Of a stretch of DNA of 64,000 nucleotides, positions 36,001 to 44,409 are shown piece by piece (position 1 is the stretch's first letter; each line of letters begins with the position of its first letter). The DNA lies in NCBI GenBank assembly GCA_022821805.1, contig JAJECX010000016.1, positions 16,317 to 80,316 on the forward strand. The letters run 5' to 3'. Origin of the DNA: Anaerolineae bacterium. Lineage in GTDB: Bacteria > Chloroflexota > Anaerolineae > Aggregatilineales > Phototrophicaceae. The notes under the pieces were generated by a model, which was not told where the DNA came from, made no database searches, and was given only the letters and a program-made list of their open reading frames with translations. A program made the translations under genes and the position numbers.

Positions 36001-38073
36001 TTGCTCCCCTCCCCCCCCCCCCCCCGCAGTTGTCGCATAGTTGCGGTCTCTATCAAGCGCTTCTCCAAAGCGCTGTTCCCGTTGCTTGTGGCATTCTTGT
36101 CTCTGTCAATCGTTCGCGCTAACCCGGCCGTCGCCGCCTGTGGCTTGCTGGCAGGGGGAGTGATCAACCAAACCGTAACCTACACGCTCACAAGCGACTG
36201 CGTTCAGACCGGGGAGATTGTCATCGCCAACGCGGTTCCTGACTTGGAAGTGACCATTAACGGCGGCGGGCATCGCATCACCGGTGGCGGGGACAGCGAA
36301 GACGGTCTGTTCAGAGGCAGCGGCATACTGACACTGAACAATGTAACGATCGATGGCGAGGGCAAGAGCAGATACTACCTTGTCTTCTCAGATGTTGTAA
36401 ACGCCAACAATGTCACATTCGCAAGAGCGTATGCGGGCGCCGCGCTGCAAGCCGGGGAGGCCAATCTGAATAATGTCCTTTTTGTCAACAATTACTCGCC
36501 TTATTACGCTTTACGCGGGAACGGCAGCGCCCTGCACGCCGGGAGAGGCGCCGCACATACGCTGAACAACGCGGTCTTTCGCAATAATTATGGCAATGGC
36601 GGGGCGGCCGTGGCGAGCATTGAGGCGACGGTGACGACGACCGGCTGCCTGACTCTGTCCGGCAACGTGCCTTACGACTTCTATGAAGTAGAATATCCGT
36701 GGTTGGACTTTGCTGCCGGGACCTGGACGGACAACAGCACGGGTCCCTGCAGCGGCGCGATTGGCAATGGCGATCAAGCCGTCATTCCGCCGCCGGCGAT
36801 CATGCCCTGCGGCTTGCCCGCGCCCGGCAATCTGGATGTCTCGGCGACCTACAGCTTGACAGCCGATTGCGTCATCACGGGCTCCAGCACGATTTCGGAA
36901 CATGTGAGCATCCGCATTGAGGGCAATGGGCACAGCATACGCGCGAACCCGGCGAACCGCACCTACTACATCGCCGCGACCGCCAGTTTGGATCTGCAAA
37001 ATGTCGGCATGTCGGGACTGCGCCTGTTTAACTGGGGCGAGGTGACAGGGCATCACATTAGCATGGCGGACACAACTTCCGGCGGAATTGTCAACATGGG
37101 CGAAATGCGGTTCACGAACGCGCTCTTTGAAGGTATGACAACCACGGAAGCGGAAGAGGAATCCGTCCTGCGGGCTTGGAACCCTTATGCGAAAGGCTTC
37201 ACTCGCATCGCCGACAGCACCTTCCGCAACAATCATGGCGGGCTTGGCGTCTTGCAGAACGACGGCGGCACCATCGAGCTCATCGGCTGCGTCATGTTTA
37301 TTGACAATACGCCCGCTAATTATTATGGCACTGTGGACGACCAAAGCATCCATTGCAATTCGCCGCCGGTTGGCCCCTTCTTCCCGGCCGCGCCTGTCGC
37401 CCCGATAGCGCAGGCGAGCGCGCTGCCGAAGTTTGAAAACTGCGATTTACGGCTCGGCGCGATTGGCGTCATCTGCCGCCCGTTCGTCCAGCCGCCCGCA
37501 GCCTATGTCTATCGAATCAACACCGAAAGCGAAGGCTTCTTCAAGCTAGGCCTTTCGCAGCCGCAGGTGGAGGCGGTGGAGAACGGTCTTGTGGCTTGTT
37601 CCGCCGACGGGCGCGTGGCGGTGCGGACGGGGCTGCCGCCCGAAATCCGCCATTTCTTTGAAATTGACCCGAAATACCACGAGGAGCTGCTAAAGCCGCG
37701 GCGCTACATAATCATCTCGAAAGGTCCAAATGTCGAAGGCAAAATCAATCATGTTGTGCTGGACAACGACTTGGATGGGCGCGTCTTTGGCATCGTCAGC
37801 ACCTTTGGCGGTCTCCCGGCCGCCGAATGCGTCAAGGCGGCGTCCGCGCCGGTGGCGAAGCCGACTGTAAGATACGCCGCGCCCGTCCAGCCACAAGCCG
37901 CTCAGCCCGACGGCTCCATTATCCACGTCGTACAGCCCGGCGATACCGTCAGCGCCATCGCCGTCGCCTACCGCGTATATCAACTCGATATCATCATGCT
38001 CAACCAGCTCGAGAACATGGGGCGCTGGATTTATCCCAGGCAGGAACTGCTCATCCGCGAGGCGGACGCTTAA
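36001..38073 (+). CDS. Secreted beta-helix protein with C-terminal LysM domain (start uncertain)
   Basis: About 690 codons from a TTG at 36001, or from ATG 35991 if the C tract is one base shorter. A signal-peptide-like segment ALFPLLVAFLSLSIVRANPAVAAC follows the poly-Pro stretch. Two parallel-beta-helix-like blocks (about 45-260 and 265-450) each begin with CGL...(V)TYTLTSDCV/ATYSLTADCV and contain LNNVTIDG, NNVLFVNN and LDLQNVGMS ladder rungs. A linker domain of unknown type follows (about 470-600). The C-terminus (about 639-687) is a LysM motif, VVQPGDTVSAIAVAYRVYQLDI, that binds peptidoglycan or chitin-like glycans. Likely a surface or extracellular adhesin or polysaccharide binder. Confidence 0.75.
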   Translation: MLPSPPPPRSCRIVAVSIKRFSKALFPLLVAFLSLSIVRANPAVAACGLLAGGVINQTVTYTLTSDCVQTGEIVIANAVPDLEVTINGGGHRITGGGDSEDGLFRGSGILTLNNVTIDGEGKSRYYLVFSDVVNANNVTFARAYAGAALQAGEANLNNVLFVNNYSPYYALRGNGSALHAGRGAAHTLNNAVFRNNYGNGGAAVASIEATVTTTGCLTLSGNVPYDFYEVEYPWLDFAAGTWTDNSTGPCSGAIGNGDQAVIPPPAIMPCGLPAPGNLDVSATYSLTADCVITGSSTISEHVSIRIEGNGHSIRANPANRTYYIAATASLDLQNVGMSGLRLFNWGEVTGHHISMADTTSGGIVNMGEMRFTNALFEGMTTTEAEEESVLRAWNPYAKGFTRIADSTFRNNHGGLGVLQNDGGTIELIGCVMFIDNTPANYYGTVDDQSIHCNSPPVGPFFPAAPVAPIAQASALPKFENCDLRLGAIGVICRPFVQPPAAYVYRINTESEGFFKLGLSQPQVEAVENGLVACSADGRVAVRTGLPPEIRHFFEIDPKYHEELLKPRRYIIISKGPNVEGKINHVVLDNDLDGRVFGIVSTFGGLPAAECVKAASAPVAKPTVRYAAPVQPQAAQPDGSIIHVVQPGDTVSAIAVAYRVYQLDIIMLNQLENMGRWIYPRQELLIREADA
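36011..36025 (+). repeat. C15 homopolymer at the 5' end of the LysM protein gene
   Basis: Fifteen C in a row (with CCCCT just before). The only nearby ATG, at 35991, is out of frame with the long reading frame. A 14-C tract would fuse it in frame with the signal peptide and the whole protein. At 15 C the ATG frame gives about 43 residues and stops. Length changes in such tracts cause phase variation in other bacteria; sequencing error is the main alternative. Confidence 0.6.
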
Positions 38074-38081
38074 TCCGCCCG

Positions 38082-40013
38082 TCAGTACCGCCGCGGCAGC
38101 CAGACGGTCATTTCATTGATGCCGCGGTTGTTCCAGGCGTAGTAGGGAACCATCGTAATATCGAGATCGGCTTCCTGTTCTTTCCCCGCTTCCAGATAGA
38201 GCGCGTTTGATCCATTCCGCTCGGTGATATGGCGGGCAGCCCCATTAATCGTCACGACGCCGCCGAGCAGATCATCTTCCCTTTTCGCCGTCAAACACAT
38301 CTCATCGGGCGCGTAGACATCGAGAATCGAAACGTCATCTGGCAGGTCAACCCCTTCCAGGCAATAGACGATCGGGCCGCGCATGACCGCAATGTGATTG
38401 CGAATCTCCTCGGCTTTGGGATGCGCCTTGATCAGGCGGGGGCGCATCGGCAGGCGCAATTCGATGATATCGCCGCTCTTCCAGGCGCGCCGCAGCTCGA
38501 TGTAACTCGCGGGCTCCAGCGGCGCTTCGCTCGCCTCGCCATTGATGGACAAGGCGGCGGAGTCGCACCAGCCGGGGATGCGCAGCATCAGCGAGACTTC
38601 ATGCGCCGGCGCCGCGTCAATCGTGATGCGAGCCACATCATCCCAAGGGTAATCGGTCTGCTGCGTCAGCGCAATGGCTGAGCCGTCGGTCAGGGTAGCG
38701 CTTACGCTATTGCTGCCATAGAGATGCAGCCACAGCCCCGCATCGGTCGCGCTGTAAAGCCAGTTGTGCAAAAGAGCAATGGTGCGCGCGGTATTGGGGG
38801 GGCAGCAGTAGCAGTAAAGCAGGCGCCAGCGCTCGTAGGTGTCTTGACTCAATAACGGATGCTCTTCGCCATACCAGCGCAGCGGATTGGTGTAGCAGAA
38901 GCGCTTCCCGTCCAGGCTCATTGACGAAAGCATGCTGTTGTAGAGCACCAGCTCGACGATGTCGGTATACTTCGCGTCCCCGGTCAGATTCAACATGCGC
39001 CAATTCCACATTGCGTTGGCGATATTGGCGCAGGTTTCGTTGTAGGCGGTAGCGTTGGGCAGCGAATATTCGTAGCCAAAAGCCTCGTGCACAGCGCTGG
39101 CTTTGCCGCCAAATTCAGGGCGCTGCGAGGCGCCGTGGTGCAGCGCCGACGTGCCGCCGGTGATATACATCTTGCTATGAATAGCGTTCTCCCAGATGCG
39201 CTGCAAGCCATCCATGAGTTCTTCGTCGCCGGTCTCGGCCACGACATCGGCGGCGCCGCAATAGAGATAACCTGCGGTCACGGCATGCCCGACGGCGCGC
39301 GTTTCTTCCCGCAGCGATACCAGCGACTGATTCAGATCCTTGCCGCCCGGCTGCGAGCCGCGCATTTCAACGAATGTCTGCGCCAGCTCCAGATACCGCG
39401 CCTCTCCCGTGGCGCGATAGACATCGACCGCGCCAATCGTATTGGACGGATTGAAGCCAAAATGCGCCAACTCCGGCGGGCAGGGCACAAAGACCTCATG
39501 GAGGTAATCCGCCAGCCTGATAGCAATCTCGAGGAAGTTGCGCTTGCCAGTAGTGCGATGATGTACCGACGCCGCCGTAAGCAGATGCCCCATATTGTAA
39601 AGCTCGTGGTCGTGCAAGTCTGTCCAGCGTTCTTTGTCAGCGCGCAGCTGCATCGGTGTGCTGATATAGCCGTCGTCTTCCTGCGCCGCCGCGATCACAT
39701 CAATCAGGGGATCCAGTTGATCAAGGATTGACTGCTCCTTGGTGACGCCATATACGTGGGCGCAGGCTTCCATGTATTTGTAGCAATCGCCATCGCTCCA
39801 CATGGTGCCCTTGCGTTCGCCATCCTGCAGCCCGGCGGCGATATAAAAGTTGCTGAAGACGGCGCCGTTTTCCGGCTCGTCGAGCGCTTCGCGCATGCTG
39901 GGCAGGATCTGTTCGCGGCATAGCTGGTGGAGCCTTCCCCAGAAGCCGTCGTTCCAGTTGACGGCGTCATGCGCGAGCGGGCGCAGTTTCTGATACCTTG
40001 ACATAGTCCGCAT
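38082..40013 (-). CDS. GH127-family glycoside hydrolase (beta-L-arabinofuranosidase type)
   Basis: A 643-aa protein of the DUF1680/GH127 family. The catalytic zinc-thiolate site is complete: E326 and C328 in NETCANIANAMW, and the Cys pair C403-C404 in CYCCPPNTAR (counted from ATG 40013), matching the Glu-Cys...Cys-Cys set of HypBA1, where one Cys is the nucleophile. HGAS/FGG elements precede it. The C-terminal part is a beta-rich domain. No signal peptide, so likely cytoplasmic, acting on imported L-arabinofuranosides. Start may be 40004 instead; the upstream AAGGAAC favours 40013. It lies near the sugar importer at 40.9-44.2 kb, but on no shared transcript. Confidence 0.9.
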   Translation of the reverse strand: MRTMSRYQKLRPLAHDAVNWNDGFWGRLHQLCREQILPSMREALDEPENGAVFSNFYIAAGLQDGERKGTMWSDGDCYKYMEACAHVYGVTKEQSILDQLDPLIDVIAAAQEDDGYISTPMQLRADKERWTDLHDHELYNMGHLLTAASVHHRTTGKRNFLEIAIRLADYLHEVFVPCPPELAHFGFNPSNTIGAVDVYRATGEARYLELAQTFVEMRGSQPGGKDLNQSLVSLREETRAVGHAVTAGYLYCGAADVVAETGDEELMDGLQRIWENAIHSKMYITGGTSALHHGASQRPEFGGKASAVHEAFGYEYSLPNATAYNETCANIANAMWNWRMLNLTGDAKYTDIVELVLYNSMLSSMSLDGKRFCYTNPLRWYGEEHPLLSQDTYERWRLLYCYCCPPNTARTIALLHNWLYSATDAGLWLHLYGSNSVSATLTDGSAIALTQQTDYPWDDVARITIDAAPAHEVSLMLRIPGWCDSAALSINGEASEAPLEPASYIELRRAWKSGDIIELRLPMRPRLIKAHPKAEEIRNHIAVMRGPIVYCLEGVDLPDDVSILDVYAPDEMCLTAKREDDLLGGVVTINGAARHITERNGSNALYLEAGKEQEADLDITMVPYYAWNNRGINEMTVWLPRRY

Positions 40014-40066
40014 GAGAAATGTTGTTCCTTTCCGAATTGCAACGATTTACTGAGTAAGACTTCCGT

Positions 40067-40095
40067 TTGAAAATGGCGAGTAGCTTTGCTAGGCT
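40067..40095 (+). promoter_or_regulatory. Sigma-70-type promoter for cassette copy 3
   Basis: TTGAAA (40067-40072), 17 bp, TAGGCT (40090-40095), with TGC directly before the -10, an extended form. It lies 49 bp upstream of the ATG at 40144 in the gap between the divergent GH127 gene and this cassette, where a promoter is expected. The -10 has two mismatches to TATAAT. Confidence 0.42.
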
Positions 40096-40143
40096 TTCAT
40101 GTAATTCTTCATAATGTGGATACTGAAGCGTAAGGGATGACGA

Positions 40144-40557
40144 ATGAGGCTTGGTTGGTCGGTACTCTGTGGAGACTTTGAAGAACACGAGGACGGAATG
40201 CTCACCTTGCTAAACGTTTTCGCGGATGCAAAGATAGGTATTACGCCGTCCGCTCCACCACCGCTTGAGGTGGCATTAAACCCGGCGGTCATTCTGATTT
40301 CATATTGGTTCACAGAGTCGGACCTCGACAAGCCTCGATATCCTGCAGTATTGCGTGTATTGGCGCCCGAAGACAATCAGATTCTGGCTGAATGGCATTT
40401 CGCTATTGATTTCATGTGGAGCAGCAGCAGTCTTACCGCATTTCAGTTCCGCGAATTGTTGTTTGTCGGCGCTGGTCTGTATGAATTTCATATTGAAGTC
40501 CAGCAGTTTGGCGAGTGGAACATCATGTCTCAAAATAGCCTTTACCTGGGCGATTAG
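40144..40557 (+). CDS. DUF6941-like protein, cassette copy 3
   Basis: 137 residues, start MRLGWSVLCGDFEEHEDGMLTL at 40144 with AAGGG eight bases upstream. Aligns with copies 1 and 2 in the start (MR-xW-x-LLC/VLC), the mid RVLAPEDNQIL against LQLMAPGGE-VL, and YEFHI/EWNIM at the end. It is clearly more diverged than the other two are from each other. No signal peptide or catalytic motif. A 52-aa basic protein follows after 35 bp. Confidence 0.72.
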   Translation: MRLGWSVLCGDFEEHEDGMLTLLNVFADAKIGITPSAPPPLEVALNPAVILISYWFTESDLDKPRYPAVLRVLAPEDNQILAEWHFAIDFMWSSSSLTAFQFRELLFVGAGLYEFHIEVQQFGEWNIMSQNSLYLGD

Positions 40558-40592
40558 GTATAATGAATGGAAGCGAAAGGTGAAAAAGCATC

Positions 40593-40751
40593 ATGAAATC
40601 CAACTGGAGCGTCAGCAACAATACGCCCATCACAGTGTATGAGGTGGACTCCAAAGGCATCCGCCACCTACGCACCACCTACCCTGGAAAGAAGCCAAAA
40701 GGCGCCTCCAAGCCCAAAAAAGGCGACGAGAAGGGCAAGAAATCGGATTAG
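40593..40751 (+). CDS. Small basic protein, cassette copy 3
   Basis: 52 residues starting MKSNWSVSNNTPITVYEVDSKG, with a lysine-rich tail (KKPKGASKPKKGDEKGKKSD). The ATG at 40593 has only a weak purine site (AAGGTGAAAAAG) upstream. It is too diverged to align well with the small genes of copies 1 and 2, but size, charge, disorder and position right after a DUF6941-like gene agree. Probably a real gene of the cassette. Confidence 0.5.
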   Translation: MKSNWSVSNNTPITVYEVDSKGIRHLRTTYPGKKPKGASKPKKGDEKGKKSD

Positions 40752-40804
40752 TCGGCGCCGGAGTCTTGTCGCCTACACTCGTCAAGCGCTCTCCTCTTCA
40801 CTTG

Positions 40805-40827
40805 GACGCGGGTCCTTTCGCCGCGTC
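40805..40827. terminator. Hairpin between cassette copy 3 and the sugar importer
   Basis: GACGCGG (40805-40811) and CCGCGTC (40821-40827) pair perfectly over 7 bp around a 9-nt loop. It lies between convergent genes, where a terminator serving both directions is expected. No T-run on the plus side; the GC stem may act alone or need Rho. Confidence 0.45.
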
Positions 40828-40898
40828 TACCACGACTGCAATACCAAAAAAGAATCCGCTTGGCGCCATGGCGCTGTTCGCTAAAGTTGGCGGATATT

Positions 40899-41750
40899 CT
40901 ATTTGTAACCAGTGAATACCACACCCTGGATAAATATCCGCTGGGCGAAGAAGAAGACGATGATCAAAGGCAACATCACCACCAGGGATGCCGCCATCAG
41001 TGAATTCCATTCGGTGCCGTAAGTACCCTGGAAATAACGCAGTCCCAGCGCCAGCGTCGCTTTGTCGGTATCAGACAAGAATATCAGCGGTCGGAAAAAG
41101 TCGTTCCAATGATACTGGAACGAAAAAATGGCGACCGCCGCCAGCACCGGCGTCGATAGCGGCAGCGTAATCCGCCAGAACACGCCGAATTTCGAGCAGC
41201 CATCGAGCAGCGCCGCCTCATCCAGTTCGCGCGATATCGTCATGAAATACTGCCGAATCAAGAATATATAGAACGGATTGCCGAACCAGGACGGAATCAC
41301 GAGGGGCCAGTAGGTATCGTACATGCCGAAGTAGCGAAATATCAGAAAATCCGGGATAAGCGTCACTTGCCGCGGCAACATCATTGTCGCCAGCACGACG
41401 ATGAAGAGCGCATCCCGCCCGCGCCAACGCAGACGCGAGAAGGCATAAGCGACCACCGCCGACACGCCCAATTCCCCTATCAAGGTCGCGCCTACGATTA
41501 GCAGCGTATTGCCGAGATAAAGGTCAAAGGGGAGCTTCGTCAGAGCCTTCGGGTAGTTTTCCAAGACGATCGGGTCAGGAATGAACTCCGGCGGCCAGCG
41601 GAAAACGTGCGATAGATCTTTCAGCGAGGTCGAAATCATCCAGGCGAAGGGCATCAGGATGACGATTGAGCCGCCGCCAAGCAAGCCGTAAACCACCGCT
41701 TTGCCCACAGCGTTTCGCATGTTCAAGCCGATGAATAACCCTGTCCTCAT
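40899..41750 (-). CDS. Carbohydrate ABC transporter permease, MalG/UgpE type
   Basis: A 283-aa inner-membrane permease with a start MRTGLFIGLNMRNAVGKAVV, about six membrane helices, and the EAA loop SRELDEAALLDGCSKFGVFWRITLPLSTPVLAA that docks the ATPase. It ends with RIFIQGVVFTGYK (MalG-type Q-G terminal stretch). ATGA overlap with the MalF-type gene. No ATPase is encoded next to it, so a shared sugar-importer ATPase (MsmX/UgpC type) from elsewhere must power it; this is common in CUT1 systems. Confidence 0.93.
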   Translation of the reverse strand: MRTGLFIGLNMRNAVGKAVVYGLLGGGSIVILMPFAWMISTSLKDLSHVFRWPPEFIPDPIVLENYPKALTKLPFDLYLGNTLLIVGATLIGELGVSAVVAYAFSRLRWRGRDALFIVVLATMMLPRQVTLIPDFLIFRYFGMYDTYWPLVIPSWFGNPFYIFLIRQYFMTISRELDEAALLDGCSKFGVFWRITLPLSTPVLAAVAIFSFQYHWNDFFRPLIFLSDTDKATLALGLRYFQGTYGTEWNSLMAASLVVMLPLIIVFFFAQRIFIQGVVFTGYK

Positions 41751-42688
41751 TCGTTGGCCTCGCCTTCGTAATAGACCCAGAATTTCGCCGTGCGGAAGAG
41801 CGCGACGGTAAACAGGAGGATGACCACGAATAGTAGCCAGGCCAGCGCCGAGGCGTAGCCCATCTGGAAATCCTGGAACGCCTTACGATACAGATAGAGG
41901 ATGAAGAATAGCGACGCATTGGCCGGTCCGCCATTGGTCATGATGAAGGCTTCGGTGAAGATCTGCATCGAGAATATGACGCCGACGATCAACTGGAAGA
42001 AGATGGTCGGGCTGAGCATCGGCAGCGTGATATGACGTATGCGCCGCCACCAGTTCGCGCCATCGATTTCGGCCGCTTCATAAAGATCGGTCGGTATTGA
42101 TTGCAAGCCGGCGAGGTAGATGACCATGCCGCCGCCGACGCTCCACAGTCGCATCACAACAAAGGACGGAATGACCCAAGCGCGGTCCGCCAACCAAGCT
42201 GGGCCTTGGATGCCAACCACATTGAGCGCCGCATTGATCAAACCGAAATCGGACGAGAATATCCAGCGCCACATCAAGGCGACGGCCACGCCGGATAGGA
42301 TCGCGGGCAGATAATAAATGGTTCGAAAGGTCGACAGCCCGCGAATATTGGTGTTCAGCAGCATGGCGATGGCAAGGCCGAAGACGATGTTCAATGGAAT
42401 TGACACCACCGAGAATACAACGGTGATCTTAAGCGAATGCATGGCGTATTTGTCGACGAAGAACATCCGGTGATAGTTCTCCAAGCCGACGAATTTGGGC
42501 GGCGTAAGAATATCCCATTCGGTGAAGGACAGCACCAGCGACGCCACCATGGGAAACGCAGTAAAGATGAAGAAGCCGGCTAGCCAAGGCGATACCATCG
42601 CCCAAGCCAGCCGCGTTTCACCTCTATTGAATTTCATCGCTCTGGTTGAGCGGGTTGGAAGGAACCGGCTCGGTACAGAGATGTTCAT
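41747..42688 (-). CDS. Carbohydrate ABC transporter permease, MalF/UgpA type
   Basis: A 313-aa permease, TRLAWAMVSPWLAGFFIFTAFP near the start and the EAA loop TDLYEAAEIDGANWWRRIRHITLPMLSPT. Pairs with the MalG-type protein; the two stop and start codons overlap by 4 bp. CUT1 family importer for oligosaccharides or glycerol-3-phosphate-like compounds. A 133-bp gap with a perfect inverted repeat separates it from the binding protein upstream. Confidence 0.93.
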   Translation of the reverse strand: MNISVPSRFLPTRSTRAMKFNRGETRLAWAMVSPWLAGFFIFTAFPMVASLVLSFTEWDILTPPKFVGLENYHRMFFVDKYAMHSLKITVVFSVVSIPLNIVFGLAIAMLLNTNIRGLSTFRTIYYLPAILSGVAVALMWRWIFSSDFGLINAALNVVGIQGPAWLADRAWVIPSFVVMRLWSVGGGMVIYLAGLQSIPTDLYEAAEIDGANWWRRIRHITLPMLSPTIFFQLIVGVIFSMQIFTEAFIMTNGGPANASLFFILYLYRKAFQDFQMGYASALAWLLFVVILLFTVALFRTAKFWVYYEGEANE

Positions 42689-42794
42689 TGCTGTGCTTGT
42701 CCTGTCACGAAATCGCTTGTCCGCGGGCGAGACAGCCTATGGATGCCCCGATATCGCGAAGCGGCGGAGCAACTTCACCCGGCCTGTCAAGGGG

Positions 42795-42811
42795 TTCACC
42801 CACAGGGTGAA
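42795..42811. terminator. Perfect inverted repeat between sugar binding-protein and permease genes
   Basis: TTCACCC-ACA-GGGTGAA is a perfect 7-bp stem with a 3-base loop. It lies 11 bp after the binding-protein stop (minus strand), in the place where partial terminators commonly set the binding-protein to permease ratio. No T-run is seen. Confidence 0.5.
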
Positions 42812-42821
42812 GGCGACGCTG

Positions 42822-44147
42822 TTAGCTGCGCCATTGGCCCTCAACAATCATCGGGTTGACTTCTTCGACGATCCGATCCATGACCACCTTGGCGTCGCGC
42901 TCTTCGCCGATGAACAACAGATCGAGTTCCGATTGCATGATGCGCGTGATCGCGTCCCAATTCGTCAGAACCGGGTCGGGCGCGACGAAATGACGCGCGG
43001 CATCGACCATGACATGCTTGTTCGCCGGCGGCAGCGGGTCGGTGACGAACCATTTGTCCTGCGCCTCAAAGGTAGTGCCTTGCAAGCCACCTTCCTTGAT
43101 GATGGTTTCCATTGCCGGACCGTTGAAGAACTTCAACAGGTTCCAGGCGCATTCCGGTACTTCCGTCGTCTTTGGAACGACAAGCGGATAGTAGAATACG
43201 TAGTTGGCGCGGCCACCCTTGCCCGCGGGGAAGTGACCCAGGGCGACATTAAAGTCGACGTTGCGATAATTGGGGAAGCTCCAACTGCCACTCTGGAACA
43301 TTGCCAGGCGCCCGGTCTGCATCAAAGTGTCGGTGCCGAATTCGGCCATCGCATCGGGCCGTGGCGCGAAGCCGTGTTCCCAGCGCAGGTCGGCGTAGAA
43401 TTGCAGCGCTTCAACCGCGGGCGCTTCGTTGAGTACGCATTCGGTGGGGAAGAAGGGGTCATCAACGATCTGACCGCCAAAGATGCGCACCCAGATCTGC
43501 CAGATTTTATCCCAACTGCTGACATCGTAAGCGTATTGCGTTGTGCGATTTCCGTCGCGCTTGGTCAATTTTTCACAAGAGCTGAAGAAGTCATCAACCG
43601 TCCAACCCTCATCGTCCCATTGGGCGGTCGGTAGCATGGCGCCAGCCTCTTCGAACATATCCTGATTGTAGAAGAGCGCGATAGTGGCGACATTATCGGG
43701 TACGCCATAGATGCCGCCCTCGTGCGTATAGGCTTCAATCGCCAGATCAGGGAATTGTGACAGATCGTAGTTCTCAGCATCGATATACGGCTTCAAATCG
43801 ACCAAAAGATCTTTGCTGAGGAACTCCGGCAGTTGACCGATGCGGATGATAAACACATCCGGCGCTTCATTTGCGGCGAGCATGGTGAGCAGCTTGTCGT
43901 TGTAGCCGCCGCCGGGCACGCTGATGAAGTCCAGCTTGCAATCGGGATAGGCTTCATCGAATGGGGTCAGCGCCTGCTCGCGAATACCGATCAATGGCGG
44001 GCCGTCCCAAAACATGATTGAGACTTCGCTTGCGTCTTGCGCTATGACCTGGCCGACGCCGGGAATGGTATACACGCCCGCCGCCAGCGAACTCATGCCC
44101 GCCATGCGCAGAAAGTCGCGGCGGCTCAAGTTGATTCTCTTGGACAT
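42822..44147 (-). CDS. Sugar ABC transporter substrate-binding protein, family 1, Tat-type signal
   Basis: A 441-aa exported receptor. From ATG 44147 (AGGAG eight bases upstream) it begins MSKRINLSRRDFLRMAGMSS, a twin-arginine signal (RRDFLRMAG) that indicates folded export through Tat. The mature part has SBP_bac_1 features: VSIMFWDGPP, EAYPDCKLDFISVPGGGYNDKLLTMLAANEAPDVF, YGVPDNVATIALFYNQDMFEEAG. Forms one importer with the two permeases at 41.7 and 40.9 kb. Likely sugar oligomers or polyols; nearby GH127 points to arabinofuranosides as one option. Confidence 0.92.
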   Translation of the reverse strand: MSKRINLSRRDFLRMAGMSSLAAGVYTIPGVGQVIAQDASEVSIMFWDGPPLIGIREQALTPFDEAYPDCKLDFISVPGGGYNDKLLTMLAANEAPDVFIIRIGQLPEFLSKDLLVDLKPYIDAENYDLSQFPDLAIEAYTHEGGIYGVPDNVATIALFYNQDMFEEAGAMLPTAQWDDEGWTVDDFFSSCEKLTKRDGNRTTQYAYDVSSWDKIWQIWVRIFGGQIVDDPFFPTECVLNEAPAVEALQFYADLRWEHGFAPRPDAMAEFGTDTLMQTGRLAMFQSGSWSFPNYRNVDFNVALGHFPAGKGGRANYVFYYPLVVPKTTEVPECAWNLLKFFNGPAMETIIKEGGLQGTTFEAQDKWFVTDPLPPANKHVMVDAARHFVAPDPVLTNWDAITRIMQSELDLLFIGEERDAKVVMDRIVEEVNPMIVEGQWRS

Positions 44148-44192
44148 TCTGTTTACTCCTATAGACTTGTTCAAACGAGAACTGTTGCTCTT

Positions 44193-44218
44193 GGATTATC
44201 CGAGCAATCAGATAATCC
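44193..44218. promoter_or_regulatory. Inverted repeat in the leader of the sugar binding-protein gene
   Basis: GGATTATC (44193-44200) and GATAATCC (44211-44218) are exact complements around 10 bp. It is about 46 bp upstream of the ATG at 44147 and downstream of the candidate promoter, so it could be a repressor operator (17-18 bp centre-to-centre of half-sites) or an RNA hairpin in the leader. A sugar-operon repressor such as a LacI or GntR member is the natural candidate; none is encoded in this window. Confidence 0.45.
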
Positions 44219-44306
44219 ATCGTATGCGGCAGCTTCTATATCGGTTCCCCCTTCCAGATTACATCGCATCCATTTAATTCGATAATACGCGCGAAACTAA
44301 GTAACT

Positions 44307-44336
44307 AAAATATCGCATCTGCGCTAGTTTTGCCAA
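44307..44336 (-). promoter_or_regulatory. Sigma-70-type promoter for the sugar importer operon
   Basis: On the minus strand: TTGGCA (44336-44331), 18 bp, TATTTT (44312-44307). The -35 is the same word as in the promoter at 2113. Transcripts would start near 44300 and carry a leader of about 150 nt with the inverted repeat at 44218-44193. A second AT-rich word (TATTAT) lies near 44284. Confidence 0.45.
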
Positions 44337-44400
44337 CTGATTCAGACAGGCGAACGTCCGCCATATTGCAATCATCCCATGTAATTGTGTCAATCCAATG

Positions 44401-44409
44401 TGTTAGAAT
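44401..44409 (+). promoter_or_regulatory. Extended -10 promoter candidate for the amino-acid oxidase operon
   Basis: TGTTAGAAT fits TGnTAnnnT, 85 bp upstream of the ATG at 44494. The -35 word nearest (TTGTGT at 44385) has a spacer of 13, too short to help, so the call rests on the extended -10. The rest of 44148-44493 holds the promoter and operator of the sugar operon and no gene. Confidence 0.35.

Noticed and set aside
42495..43634. A 379-codon plus-strand ORF opposite the permease and sugar-binding genes
   Set aside because: Crosses two real minus-strand genes, including the hairpin between them; a chance open frame.
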